Of a stretch of 64,000 bases of DNA, positions 55,908 through 64,000 are shown piece after piece. The number at the start of each line of letters is the position of its first letter. The stretch's first letter is position 1. The translations under genes and the position numbers were made by a program. Source of the DNA: Symsagittifera roscoffensis. Taxonomy: Eukaryota > Xenacoelomorpha > Acoela > Convolutidae. The stretch is from NCBI RefSeq assembly GCF_963678635.1, contig NC_087063.1, positions 27,335,649 through 27,399,648 on the forward strand. Reading direction: 5' to 3'. The notes under the pieces were generated by a model that was given only the letters and a program-made list of their open reading frames with translations, did not search any database and was not told the DNA's origin.

Positions 55908-58552
55908 CATCGGCTGAGATACAGGCAGAAACGATGGAGCAGTTGGTGAGCCTTCCATGAAAAGCAGTGGTGTTACGGTACTTCGAAGAAGAGATGAGGA
56001 CTGCGCCAAGAATACACGCTCTCATGGCAGTACCTTACGTGAGAACCGAGTTACAACTGAGGTTTGCCTGGTGCATGATGGGACTGACTCGCGAAGAATA
56101 TGATTCAGAAGAAAAGAAGAGGTCAAAAGAGGAGAATGTTTTCCTTATGACGAACCTGAGGGATCTGATAATCCAAGAGGGAGCAGCAGTAGCGTGTGCG
56201 AAGCGGAGAGACGCTCTCTGTTTCATCCGATTCATGATAGAGCAGATTTCAATACCTGCATTGAACACCTGTGTCAAGATGCTGAGGGATTGCGATGAGC
56301 GAGCGAAAGCCTTACTCTTGCTAGCACTGCTGAATATGCAGCAAAGCAAACCGATGAGGGTGAATATGAAAGAACCCGAGGAGTTAGAGCCCATGAGAAA
56401 GATAGACGAAATCAGGAGATTTTCAAACAAGGAGCTGAGACTCACTAAAGAGTCTATGGGGGCATTGCCGGAATCCAGTGAGTACTGTGGACCGATCAAG
56501 AAGAAGTCGTACAGCTACGTGTCCGGAATCATAGGGATAGCGTACAACCCTTTCCTGAGTAAAGACATACGTGATTGCTTCTTCGATTATGAGCAGGCAG
56601 TGTTGCTAAGATTCTGGACGTCGAGAATTATAACGATGAAGAGCGCTACCAAGCCTCAGATCAAATTGGGACTGGTCTTGGAAGAAGAGGTGACTGCACC
56701 TTCCGTACTAAAATCCGACAAAAAAGTGGAATTTGGGTTGGGATTCTCAGATGAATTACTAAGAACGAGCCTGATGGTAGTGTGGGAATTGATGAGGCCA
56801 TCATGGTGTCCTAGTCCCAACGCTGACTCGATATTACGGGCGACACATGACGTGCAGAGGGAGCTGAATGCAGACTGTAACCTGCGTGACCTGAACATCA
56901 TATATAATGTGATGATAACGGCCTCTAGGAGCAACGGGCAAGATAAAGTGGAGTTGCCTGGCTGGGGACCAGAAGACTGAGTCAAACCTGGTAGCTGTCT
57001 GGCGGAAGTCTGTGGACTGGAAGGTCACGTTTGTGGAGGTCTGGACTGTGTGAAAACCCTAGAAAGACAACACAAGCAATTGACGATATTGTTTGGGAAT
57101 GTCGTGATGAAAGCAAGGACGGAAACGGAACTGATCGCAGATTGCCATGGAGGAACCGAGTTAAATCTAGTGACTGCACTAGGATTCTAAAGCATGTTTA
57201 GTTCTTTAGAGTCACTATTGAATCTAGAACAGAAACATGAGATGGTCACAGCCATCAGTGTAGAAGTATTCCCAGGAGTTCTGCAAACCGAGCAGAAACA
57301 CATAGGAAAATGGAGAGAAGCGATCGAGGCGGCGGAAATGAACATGAGACACAGTGAGACTTATTGTAGACCATCAAGAGCACGATATTTGGTGGGCTCG
57401 ACATTGGCTCCAACGTGCAAGAGCAGATACCCGGTGCATTTCGTAGCTGTGGATGTAAAGAGTACGAGAACGATCGTGGATCAAGCCTTCTCAGTGCCAA
57501 AGTGTGTGAGACTAACGAGAATGTCCAAAAAATCTTACGAGTTGCTATGAAAGATGTTCTCAGCAGTTCCAGAGAGAACAAAGGAGGAGTTGGAATCGAT
57601 ACTGGGAAGGAAGTTCATGGGATACGTGAGTGGGAACTTCAGTGATTTTGAGAGACAGAAACAGAGAGGATCAACTGTTACAGATTACAATACAGTAGAC
57701 GAGAATGATGAAGTCCACCGAGTGATGATGGAAATGGAACCATTACTGGAAGCTTCGGGAAAGCGCAATTGGAGGAGCATCATGTTGACACATGACGAGT
57801 TTCCCCGTCACTGCTTGCTGCAGACCTGGTGGTATCCCAAGCGTAGTAATCTGGTGTTGATCTGGGACTCTGGAGAGCTGCTCTCCATGGGTTTACCAGA
57901 CTCATCACAGCCCATAACAATAGTGATAGTGGGAGTTATGATGGCGATACGATGGCTGGAAGCCCACGTAAGAGAGAACAATAGACAGGAAGCGCCAACG
58001 AGAGAACAGTTGCGGAAATTGGATTGTCTGAAAGATTTAGATCTAATTGAGACAATGTGCAAGGATCTAAACATTCCGATGGAAGTGAAGAAGATATGGG
58101 CAAGAAGACGATTGATGCCATGGTTCAGAGCTAACATGACTGCATGGTTGTACGAAAATGCTAAGAAGCATATGTCGAAGCACGGCAGAGTGTACAGTGA
58201 ATATCAGCTGGATATTGGAGCAGGAGCTTTCAAGCGAGCTTTCGTGACTCATCGGAATGCAGTGACCACCGCTGTAAAGAGAATTTCCAGGACGAGTGAA
58301 CGTAGTGGAAAGCAGAAGGAAGAGATGTTGAAGGAAGATTTGGAGAGAAACGTGACGTTGTGTCTCCACAACAGCTTCTGCCGAAACAGAGAATCTAACG
58401 TGGATCTCCTACCTTGTTGCAAACAGAGGGTAGAAGAGCAGAAGTGTTGGAGGACTGCTTCCAACAGCGTCAGGATAGCTAGCGATGTGTTGCAAGACAC
58501 AGAAACTGAGAGTGCAGAGTCAGTGTCACAGGAGGAAGAGATGGAACATTGA
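55862..58552 (+). pseudogene. large accessory ORF of the giant element with four in-frame stops
   Basis: ATG 55862 overlaps the previous ORF by 46 bases. The frame remains open to 58552 (about 890 codons) except for TGA 55958, TGA 56978, TAA 57188 and TGA 57548. The last two are followed within one codon by ATG. The protein is helical, with Arg/Glu-rich stretches (HVRENNRQEAPTREQLRK) and many Trp. The C-terminal 60 residues are Cys-rich (VTLCLHNSFC, LLPCCKQRVEEQKC) and could bind metal. No family is recognised. A decayed single gene or several small proteins are both possible. Confidence 0.55.
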
Positions 58553-59385
58553 CAAACGGTCGAAAGAACAAGAAGCAAAAAGAGAGAAAATTAGAAGAAT
58601 TTAGAAATTTTAGACCTTCTAAACGACGAAAAGAGAAAGAAAACAAAGGAGTGACGAAGAAGAAAAAATTAAAACTCAGAATTTTTTTATGTGTGTGAAA
58701 AACTCAAGTGAGAAACCAAGCAACCAAGTTGTGATTGAAAACTGGAACATTTAGTTGATCTTTGAACATTGAAGAATTTGTTGCATTTATAAATTTGCAT
58801 TTTGATTTTAGTAAGTGGCTTTAGAGACACTCACTTATTATTTATTTAGAAAGGCTTGAGTGAAGAGTATATTTAAATATTCCAGCCTGCATGATTGTTT
58901 TTAATCAGCTAGGAGAACTGATCACTTTGTGGTGACATGGAAGGCTTGGGTAATCTCTCGAAGAGGGAGATTGTTTCATTGTTCTTTCTAACCACAGAGT
59001 TTCTTAGTTTTAATATTCAGGACAATAACAAGCAAGATTTTCGAAGGGAAGAAGCATAGTAGGATAATTTTAGCTTGTTGGTTGGCAGGACTGTCCTGCA
59101 AACCAACACTTTTTAAACCTAAGAGGAAAAGTTTTAATCGGGACATTGACATTGGAAGTCAGAAAATATGTTTTATCTTAGGTCATATCCTCAATGTGCA
59201 GATTAATGAAAGATTTTGAAGGCTATAGTGATGTGGTATGGTGCCATTTATATTCTGCAGTGAGTCGATATGACGTAGATAAAAATAATTTCGTGCATTT
59301 TGTAAATTCTGTTCGATGACACTGTACCAATTTTACGAACATTGCAAGATTCATTGAGGACATTGACCGCACTGTCCGGGGAGTA
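58553..59385. other. 3' untranslated region of the giant element
   Basis: No gene is seen. It runs from the last stop to the 3' LTR. A purine-rich block (AGAAGAAAAAATTAAAA) lies near 58660. The bases just before the LTR (CCGGGGAGTATG) are a weak candidate polypurine tract. Confidence 0.5.
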
Positions 59386-60296
59386 TGTGACATTCGACCA
59401 GAATGCGACAAAATGCAAATTCAGCAGATTCGGAATTTTAGCAGCGAACCTTCTGAATTGACGGTTTTAAGCGATTAACAACGTTATTGGGACGATTAGT
59501 CAAACGGTGAAGGTCAAGATATTCTGGTATTTTGAAATTTTAAAAATTCGAAGTATGACGTCATATTTCTGAGAAACGTCAGAAATGGCCATTTTGTGAA
59601 AAAACCGAAGAAAAACACAACAACGATAGTTGCGATAGCGAAAACAACGGAAATTGTGATTGAAAAACGACAACAAATTGCAGGAATAGCAGAGACCGTT
59701 CCGAGTTGCAACTATTGTGTCGCTACAATAGTTGCAAGGCTTTTGCGAACAACGGTGAAGGGTGGAAGACAGCCTTCCGGAGGGAAGATAAAGGTCTTAT
59801 TGCCCCGGATTCAAGAATCCGGAGGGGTCTCGGGACTGGAACTTTTATTAACTTATATAAACTTTTAGCTTCCCTATTATGTCCTGAATTGAATTTAATT
59901 AACATTTGAATTCATTCTGCTAAGATGAGAAGCTAGGAGTTGGGGGAAAGGGTTGATCCATCTTCGATGGAGATGATGATTTTTATCTACTGAACAAAAA
60001 CAATAATAATTTAATAAATAGTAGTAGCCCTGATTTTAGGAGTGACCTCGTGGTCTGGGGATACTGAGACCCAGCCATGAGCTCACTATTTCTGCATGTA
60101 ATCTAGTTAATTTGAGTGTTTTGACCGAAGCCGAAAGCAGTAACGTTTTTGTCGACCCGATGTTAGAAAGACCACCGAAAATACTGGCTTGGTAGAGACG
60201 GTTAAAAGCATGTAAAGCTCTGTTTAGACGTTGGCCAGTCGTCTTAGGACTTAGTTTTATTTTCCGTCGATATGTATCTTCCGGGCGAATGTTACA
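59386..60296 (+). repeat. 3' LTR (911 bp)
   Basis: It starts TGTGACATTCGACCAGAATG and ends CCGGGCGAATGTTACA. The central part (about 59500-60100), absent from the 5' LTR, shares blocks with the solo LTR at 18550-19230. It contains an AATCCGGAGGGGTC motif near 59818, as in the leader, and AATAAA-like signals near 60014. Confidence 0.9.
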
Positions 60297-60690
60297 TCGC
60301 CTGACTACCATGCATCCACCTAACCAGCCATTCATCATACATCAAGCTACCGTACATTTCGCCATCGATTGATCCATCCACCAGTCATCCATTTGTCTAG
60401 TTTGCCATCTATCAATAGTTTTCTATAATTCTTCCTCAATCCTGCCATCTCTTCATCGAGCCTATGATTCACCCGACTCAGCCAATCATCGAGCTGTCCA
60501 TCCACAGAATCAGCCTGTCCTCTATACAGCCTTTCATCGTCAGTCTAGCTATCTATCCAACCGTCATGATATCCATCCGTCCCACGTCCATCCATCTAGT
60601 CATTCATGCATCTCAAGGGCATCCATGCAGCCCTCCATTGTTGATCAACCGTCAATCCAACTAGCCATCTCCGGTCAACAACCTATCCGC
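60297..60690. repeat. degenerate CATC-rich tract
   Basis: Phrases such as CCATCCA, CATCATC, CAGCCATC and CATCTATC recur throughout in no fixed period. The same flavour is seen just left of the giant element (36565-36598) and left of the solo LTR. It is low-complexity DNA that was the insertion target. Confidence 0.7.
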
Positions 60691-60831
60691 ACAGCCATAA
60701 ACTTATTAAATAGATTCCTCTTCCCTCGTTCAAACTGTGTGTTTTCAGACAAGTTGTAGCTAGGAACAAGAACACCTTATTCGAAACGAAAAAAGTCCCG
60801 TCCGTTCCTAGCCGTGGATGGGTGAAAACCA

Positions 60832-61425
60832 ATGAGATTTCACATATTCAAGAAATCGTCGTCGCAACACTTGTTGATCGGAGACTCACAATTGAAAAAT
60901 CTAACTTTCCCAAATTTCAATATCCTCAGCCTTCCTGGTGCAGGTATCGCGGATGTTCTAAACTTCTTGCCCCGCAAGAACGAATACGATATTATAGCTC
61001 TATTCATTGGTGCGAACGATCTGTTTACGAAAGACAAAAAAGACTCAACGAGAACACCCGAAGACGTTGCTGAAGAATTATCCCAACTTGGCCTACGGTT
61101 GACAGAACGTTGCAATAAAGTTTTCATTATCGCTCTACCACCCAGACTCGGAAGACCAGCCCGAACGGAACGTGTAAACGACATTCTTCGCAAAAAGAAA
61201 CAACTCTGGCGATATCGCGGTATATCGAAAGGAATAACCACCAAAACTGTTCTATCTTCCGACGAAGTGCATTTAACAACAGCATCGCTTGCGATTCTCC
61301 AAACGATTTTGAAAAAGAAGATCATCTACAAGAAGTTCTGTGTAAAAACTGATAGCGAGGGCTACTTGAATATATACCACTGCGGCAACAACACTTGTCG
61401 GTGTCATCATTTTCACAGAGACTGA
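60832..61425 (+). CDS. SGNH-hydrolase ORF next to the LINE
   Basis: The frame encodes 197 residues from ATG 60832. The SGNH layout is clear: block I HLLIGDSQLKNL, block II LPGAGIADVL, block III ALFIGANDLF and block V SSDEVHLT (Asp-x-x-His). The C-terminus is Cys/His-rich (YHCGNNTCRCHHFHRD) and might bind zinc. Some CR1/L2-type LINEs carry an esterase in ORF1, so this may be the 5' ORF of the LINE that follows. A free gene or a fragment of another element is also possible. It is clearly different in sequence from the SGNH domain at 50800-51300. Confidence 0.75.
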   Translation: MRFHIFKKSSSQHLLIGDSQLKNLTFPNFNILSLPGAGIADVLNFLPRKNEYDIIALFIGANDLFTKDKKDSTRTPEDVAEELSQLGLRLTERCNKVFIIALPPRLGRPARTERVNDILRKKKQLWRYRGISKGITTKTVLSSDEVHLTTASLAILQTILKKKIIYKKFCVKTDSEGYLNIYHCGNNTCRCHHFHRD

Positions 61426-61435
61426 ATTTTCTATT

Positions 61436-61484
61436 GATACCCTTTAGGTATCGCCAGATGTGATGTCTTTGTGAAATCACATCT
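61436..61484 (+). other. two consecutive perfect hairpins
   Basis: GATACC-CTTTA-GGTATC (61436-61452) is followed by AGATGTGAT, an 11-base loop and ATCACATCT (61456-61484). ATAAATAAAA comes next. Both stems are perfect. They sit just after the SGNH ORF and may mark the 3' end of its transcript or of a LINE unit. Confidence 0.6.
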
Positions 61485-61678
61485 ATAAATAAAACCGTTT
61501 TCTCCCGCTAGTCATCAAGTACCCTTAAGGTCCCAAACAACTGTTTTCATAACCCTAACACTGATACTTCAGTCCTCAACCGGCGCCCTTTAGGTACCAC
61601 CCTGAGGACTCGAGTACACTACCTAAACCTTCAGCCCCCAAACACAGTTTCCATAGAGATAAGAGGACGTAAACATAA

Positions 61679-62566
61679 ATAAAACTGAGAATTTCAAAGG
61701 ACAAAAAACCTTGCAAAACATGCAAGAAACCCATAAACGAAAATGACCCAATATACAATTGCATCACCTGTAATTGCTCTATGCACCTTGAAGTTGTCTG
61801 CACTGGCCTTTCGACCGTTGCACTCAATGGAATACTGGAACTTGGTAACAACGCACTACTGATATGCAATACCTGTTTGGCCAACGGAAAAAGAGATCAA
61901 GTAATCAGAAGCACAGCATCACATGACAAAAGTGAAAACATCAAAAAAATTGAAGAAGAAATTTCAAAACTAAGTAAAGTAGTAGCCGAAGTCTCGACAA
62001 AAATGGAAAATATTAAAGATCCCATCCAAAGCCTGCCAATAGCAGAACAGGGTAAAATCTGGTCACAAGTAGCGGCGCAAAACATAATCAAACCCCTGAG
62101 CAAAGGATTGAGAATAAGAGGGGTCCCCGAGATCAAGGAAAGAGATGGAAGAAAAAGACTTGACCATGACTATGATGAGGTAAATAAAATCATGAAATTC
62201 TTAAACCTCGAATGCAATATCACTGATCTCAAGCGTGTGGGAAAGTTCAGCGAAGAACGAGCAAACCACAGAACTATACTGGTACGAGTAACCTGTCCAA
62301 GAGAAATAGACTTGATACTATCATCAACACCGGCCCTCAAAAATTATGACAAAAATGTCTTCATAAGTAAGGAACTCTCAGTCGAAGAAATGAAATTGGA
62401 AAACGCCATCCTGAGAGAACGTAGAAATCTCATCAGCAGTGGTAAAAACCCCAAAAATCTTCGAATCAGAAACCTAGAACTGCATGAAAAAGTAGACGAC
62501 ACCTGGACAAAAGTTACAATTAAACCGGAGGAAAACAGCACAATTCAGACTAGAAATGACAACTGA
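61679..62566 (+). CDS. LINE ORF1: PHD-type zinc finger and nucleic-acid-binding protein
   Basis: The frame opens after a TAA at 61676. The first ATG (61781) lies inside the zinc finger, so the true start is upstream and may be non-ATG, lost or spliced. The finger reads PCKTCKKPINENDPIYNC, then TCNCSMHLEVVC and finally ICNTC, a PHD-like Cys/His pattern. A coiled coil follows (KIEEEISKLSKVVAEVSTK). The C-terminal half resembles LINE ORF1 RNA-binding domains (LRIRGVPEIKERD, ITDLKRVGKF, RTILVRVTCPREIDLIL). It would coat the LINE RNA. Confidence 0.72.
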   Translation: MKLRISKDKKPCKTCKKPINENDPIYNCITCNCSMHLEVVCTGLSTVALNGILELGNNALLICNTCLANGKRDQVIRSTASHDKSENIKKIEEEISKLSKVVAEVSTKMENIKDPIQSLPIAEQGKIWSQVAAQNIIKPLSKGLRIRGVPEIKERDGRKRLDHDYDEVNKIMKFLNLECNITDLKRVGKFSEERANHRTILVRVTCPREIDLILSSTPALKNYDKNVFISKELSVEEMKLENAILRERRNLISSGKNPKNLRIRNLELHEKVDDTWTKVTIKPEENSTIQTRNDN

Positions 62567-62584
62567 CTAGAATCGCTGAATGTT

Positions 62585-64000
62585 ATGTCATTCAATACAC
62601 GAAGTATACTGGATATAAATAGACGTATGAAACTTAGCAATATAATACTATCGAACGATTATGACATCATTTGCTTAAGCGAAACTTGGTTAACTGAAAA
62701 TATCCCTGACAACGCGCTTTTTCTGCCTGCACACATAATAACTAGATGTGATAGACCTACCAACTCAACAAAATTGAAACACGGGGGCGTGCTCATTGCT
62801 GTTAAGCAATCCCTAGCTTTCACAAAACTTGAAATACACACTACGGACTGCGTTGGACTCCTCCTTAACACTCCGACACCTCTCATCCTATGCTGTATCT
62901 ACAGTGCCCCGAACGAAAGCAAATATAAGCTATCCACAGATGACTTCAACAAACTATTGAATATGCTAACTGACTACTCAAATGAATTTCAATGCCCAAT
63001 TATTTTATTGGTTGGTGACATCAACTTCGCTAATACGCATTGGCAAACCTTGCAATCAACCCAAAAACACGAACAATTAGTACTGCAGACTTTTACTGAT
63101 ATGAACTTTCAACAGTTTATCGAACCCCCTCATGACCAATTAGATATTGTCCTTTGCAACAACCCCGACATTATTTTAAACACCACGATAGACAACCATA
63201 TGAAAAAACACTTCTCACACCAAGAAAGAGAATTATCAGACCACAACCCTTTTCTAATCACGATATCATCTCTTACACACAATGACGAAAAAGCCACTCC
63301 CATACAACACGGATCCGACTTTCTGGACTTTGGTGTCTTCTCATTAAACAACGTCGATTGGATTACTTTAAACAAATACATTTTGGAACACCCATTTCAA
63401 CCGTTCATTCTACTCTAACATTGACCACTTAATCAACTCATGGTACCTCTGGCTATATATAGCACTAGAAAAACACATGAAAAAAGAGACCAAACACCGT
63501 ATGAACCTAGCACCTTGGATCACACCTGAAACCTCCAATATTATCAAAAGACTCAACACAGCATCAAAAAAAGTAGCCTTTAAAAATACTCATACTTATA
63601 ACCGCAATCTTGAAAGACTTAAAAACCTTGTAGATCATTTATCCGAATTAGATCAGAAAAATTTCGAAGAATCAACTTTCAAGGGCAGAAATTTCTCAAA
63701 GCTCCAAAAATACTTTAAAAGCATACGAAAAAACTCAAGTACTCCAAAAACAATGTACTGGAATGAAAAAACCGAATCAACAGAGCACGATAAAGCTAAT
63801 CTTCTAAACAATTATTTCGTAAGCGTTTTTAACATTAAACAGAATGAAAACATTTTACCAATAGCTGAATTACCTGGCTCAATCAAATGCTTCAATTTCT
63901 CTGAAAATGAGATATACGACATCCTTAAAACATTAAACCTCCAAAAAGCAAGAGGACCAGATAGACTCGGTAACACAGTCCTAACCAATTTAGCAGATAG
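62585..64000 (+). pseudogene. LINE ORF2: endonuclease and reverse transcriptase (frameshifted, cut by window end)
   Basis: From ATG 62585 the endonuclease/exonuclease/phosphatase domain shows FNTRSI, the catalytic Glu in CLSETWL, LVGDINFANTHW, LDIVLCNN and the final SDHNPF. The frame stops at 63416-63418. A shifted frame from about 63395 carries on without stops to the end of the window (HLINSWYLWLYIALEKHM..., NNYFVSVFN). It reaches the first RT block (LNLQKARGPDRLGN). The catalytic RT motif lies beyond the window. Confidence 0.85.

Larger units (their letters stand above)
36599..60296 (+). mobile_element. giant Ty3/gypsy-type LTR retroelement (23.7 kb)
   Basis: It is bounded by related direct repeats (36599-36908 and 59386-60296) that start TGTGACATTCG and end CGAATGTTACA. 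Inside are leader, a coiled-coil/basic ORF, gag with zinc knuckles, PR, RT, RNase H and integrase in gypsy order. About 9 kb of extra sense-strand ORFs follow before the 3' LTR. Normal gypsy elements are 5-10 kb. No second element boundary was seen between integrase and 3' LTR, so the extra genes appear to belong to it. Many stops and some frameshifts indicate a defective copy. Confidence 0.85.
61490..64000 (+). mobile_element. CR1/L2-like non-LTR retrotransposon, 5' part
   Basis: ORF1 with a PHD-type zinc finger and coiled coil is followed 18 bases later by ORF2 with an AP-like endonuclease and the start of RT. The element runs past the window end. The 5' boundary is not defined. Confidence 0.75.

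Noticed and set aside
49598-58552. Envelope gene of an endogenous retrovirus
   Set aside because: None of the four frames shows a signal peptide, a furin-like site, a fusion peptide or a membrane anchor.
61436-61490. Bacterial rho-independent terminator
   Set aside because: The hairpins resemble one, but the setting is eukaryotic transposon DNA and the tail is AT-mixed, not a T run.

Overview
The window looks like a piece of an animal genome, most likely a nematode and perhaps Caenorhabditis. It is AT-rich, has short pyrimidine-rich splice acceptors of the TTTTTCAG/TTTCCAG type, has no bacterial-style operons, and is built almost entirely of mobile elements. The organism call is inference. 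No rRNA, tRNA or CRISPR array was seen.

Region 1 (1-18469) is gene-poor. A 7.66 kb block is present twice in perfect head-to-tail tandem (1454-9110 and 9111-16769). I found only one substitution and two homopolymer length changes between the copies, so the duplication is either very recent or an assembly artefact. Each copy carries a GC-rich minisatellite, an internal duplicated exon-like segment and a short minus-strand ORF. A 156-codon coiled-coil ORF follows (17424-17894).

Region 2 (18470-36564) is a solo LTR of about 0.9 kb, split by a 17.2 kb Maverick/Polinton (19252-36442). The Maverick has AG...CT ends, terminal inverted repeats of about 300 bp, and a perfect 6-bp target duplication (CACATA). 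It carries a protein-primed type B DNA polymerase and a C2H2 zinc-finger ORF on the minus strand. On the plus strand are a packaging ATPase remnant, an integrase, a penton, a small basic protein, the major capsid protein and an adenain-type protease. Polymerase, ATPase, integrase and major capsid genes are broken by stops or frameshifts, so this copy is probably dead. Penton and protease are intact.

Region 3 (36599-60296) is the most unusual part. It is a 23.7 kb LTR retroelement of Ty3/gypsy type whose LTR is related to the solo LTR next door. After a structured leader and a field of repeated AATCCGGAGGGGTC-like motifs come a basic/coiled-coil ORF, gag with two zinc knuckles, aspartic protease, RT, RNase H and integrase. 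The Pol tail ends in what looks like a divergent macro (ADP-ribose) domain. Then follow about 9 kb of further sense-strand ORFs, the first of which carries an SGNH/GDSL hydrolase. The others match no family I can name. Frames are long and open but interrupted by sporadic stops and a few frameshifts.

Region 4 (60297-64000) is a degenerate CATC-rich tract, a separate SGNH-hydrolase ORF, and the 5' part of a CR1/L2-like LINE (PHD-type ORF1, then endonuclease/RT ORF2) that runs off the window. The same CATC-like sequence flanks both LTR insertions. This allows an order of events: tract, two LTR-element insertions, then the Maverick into the solo LTR.
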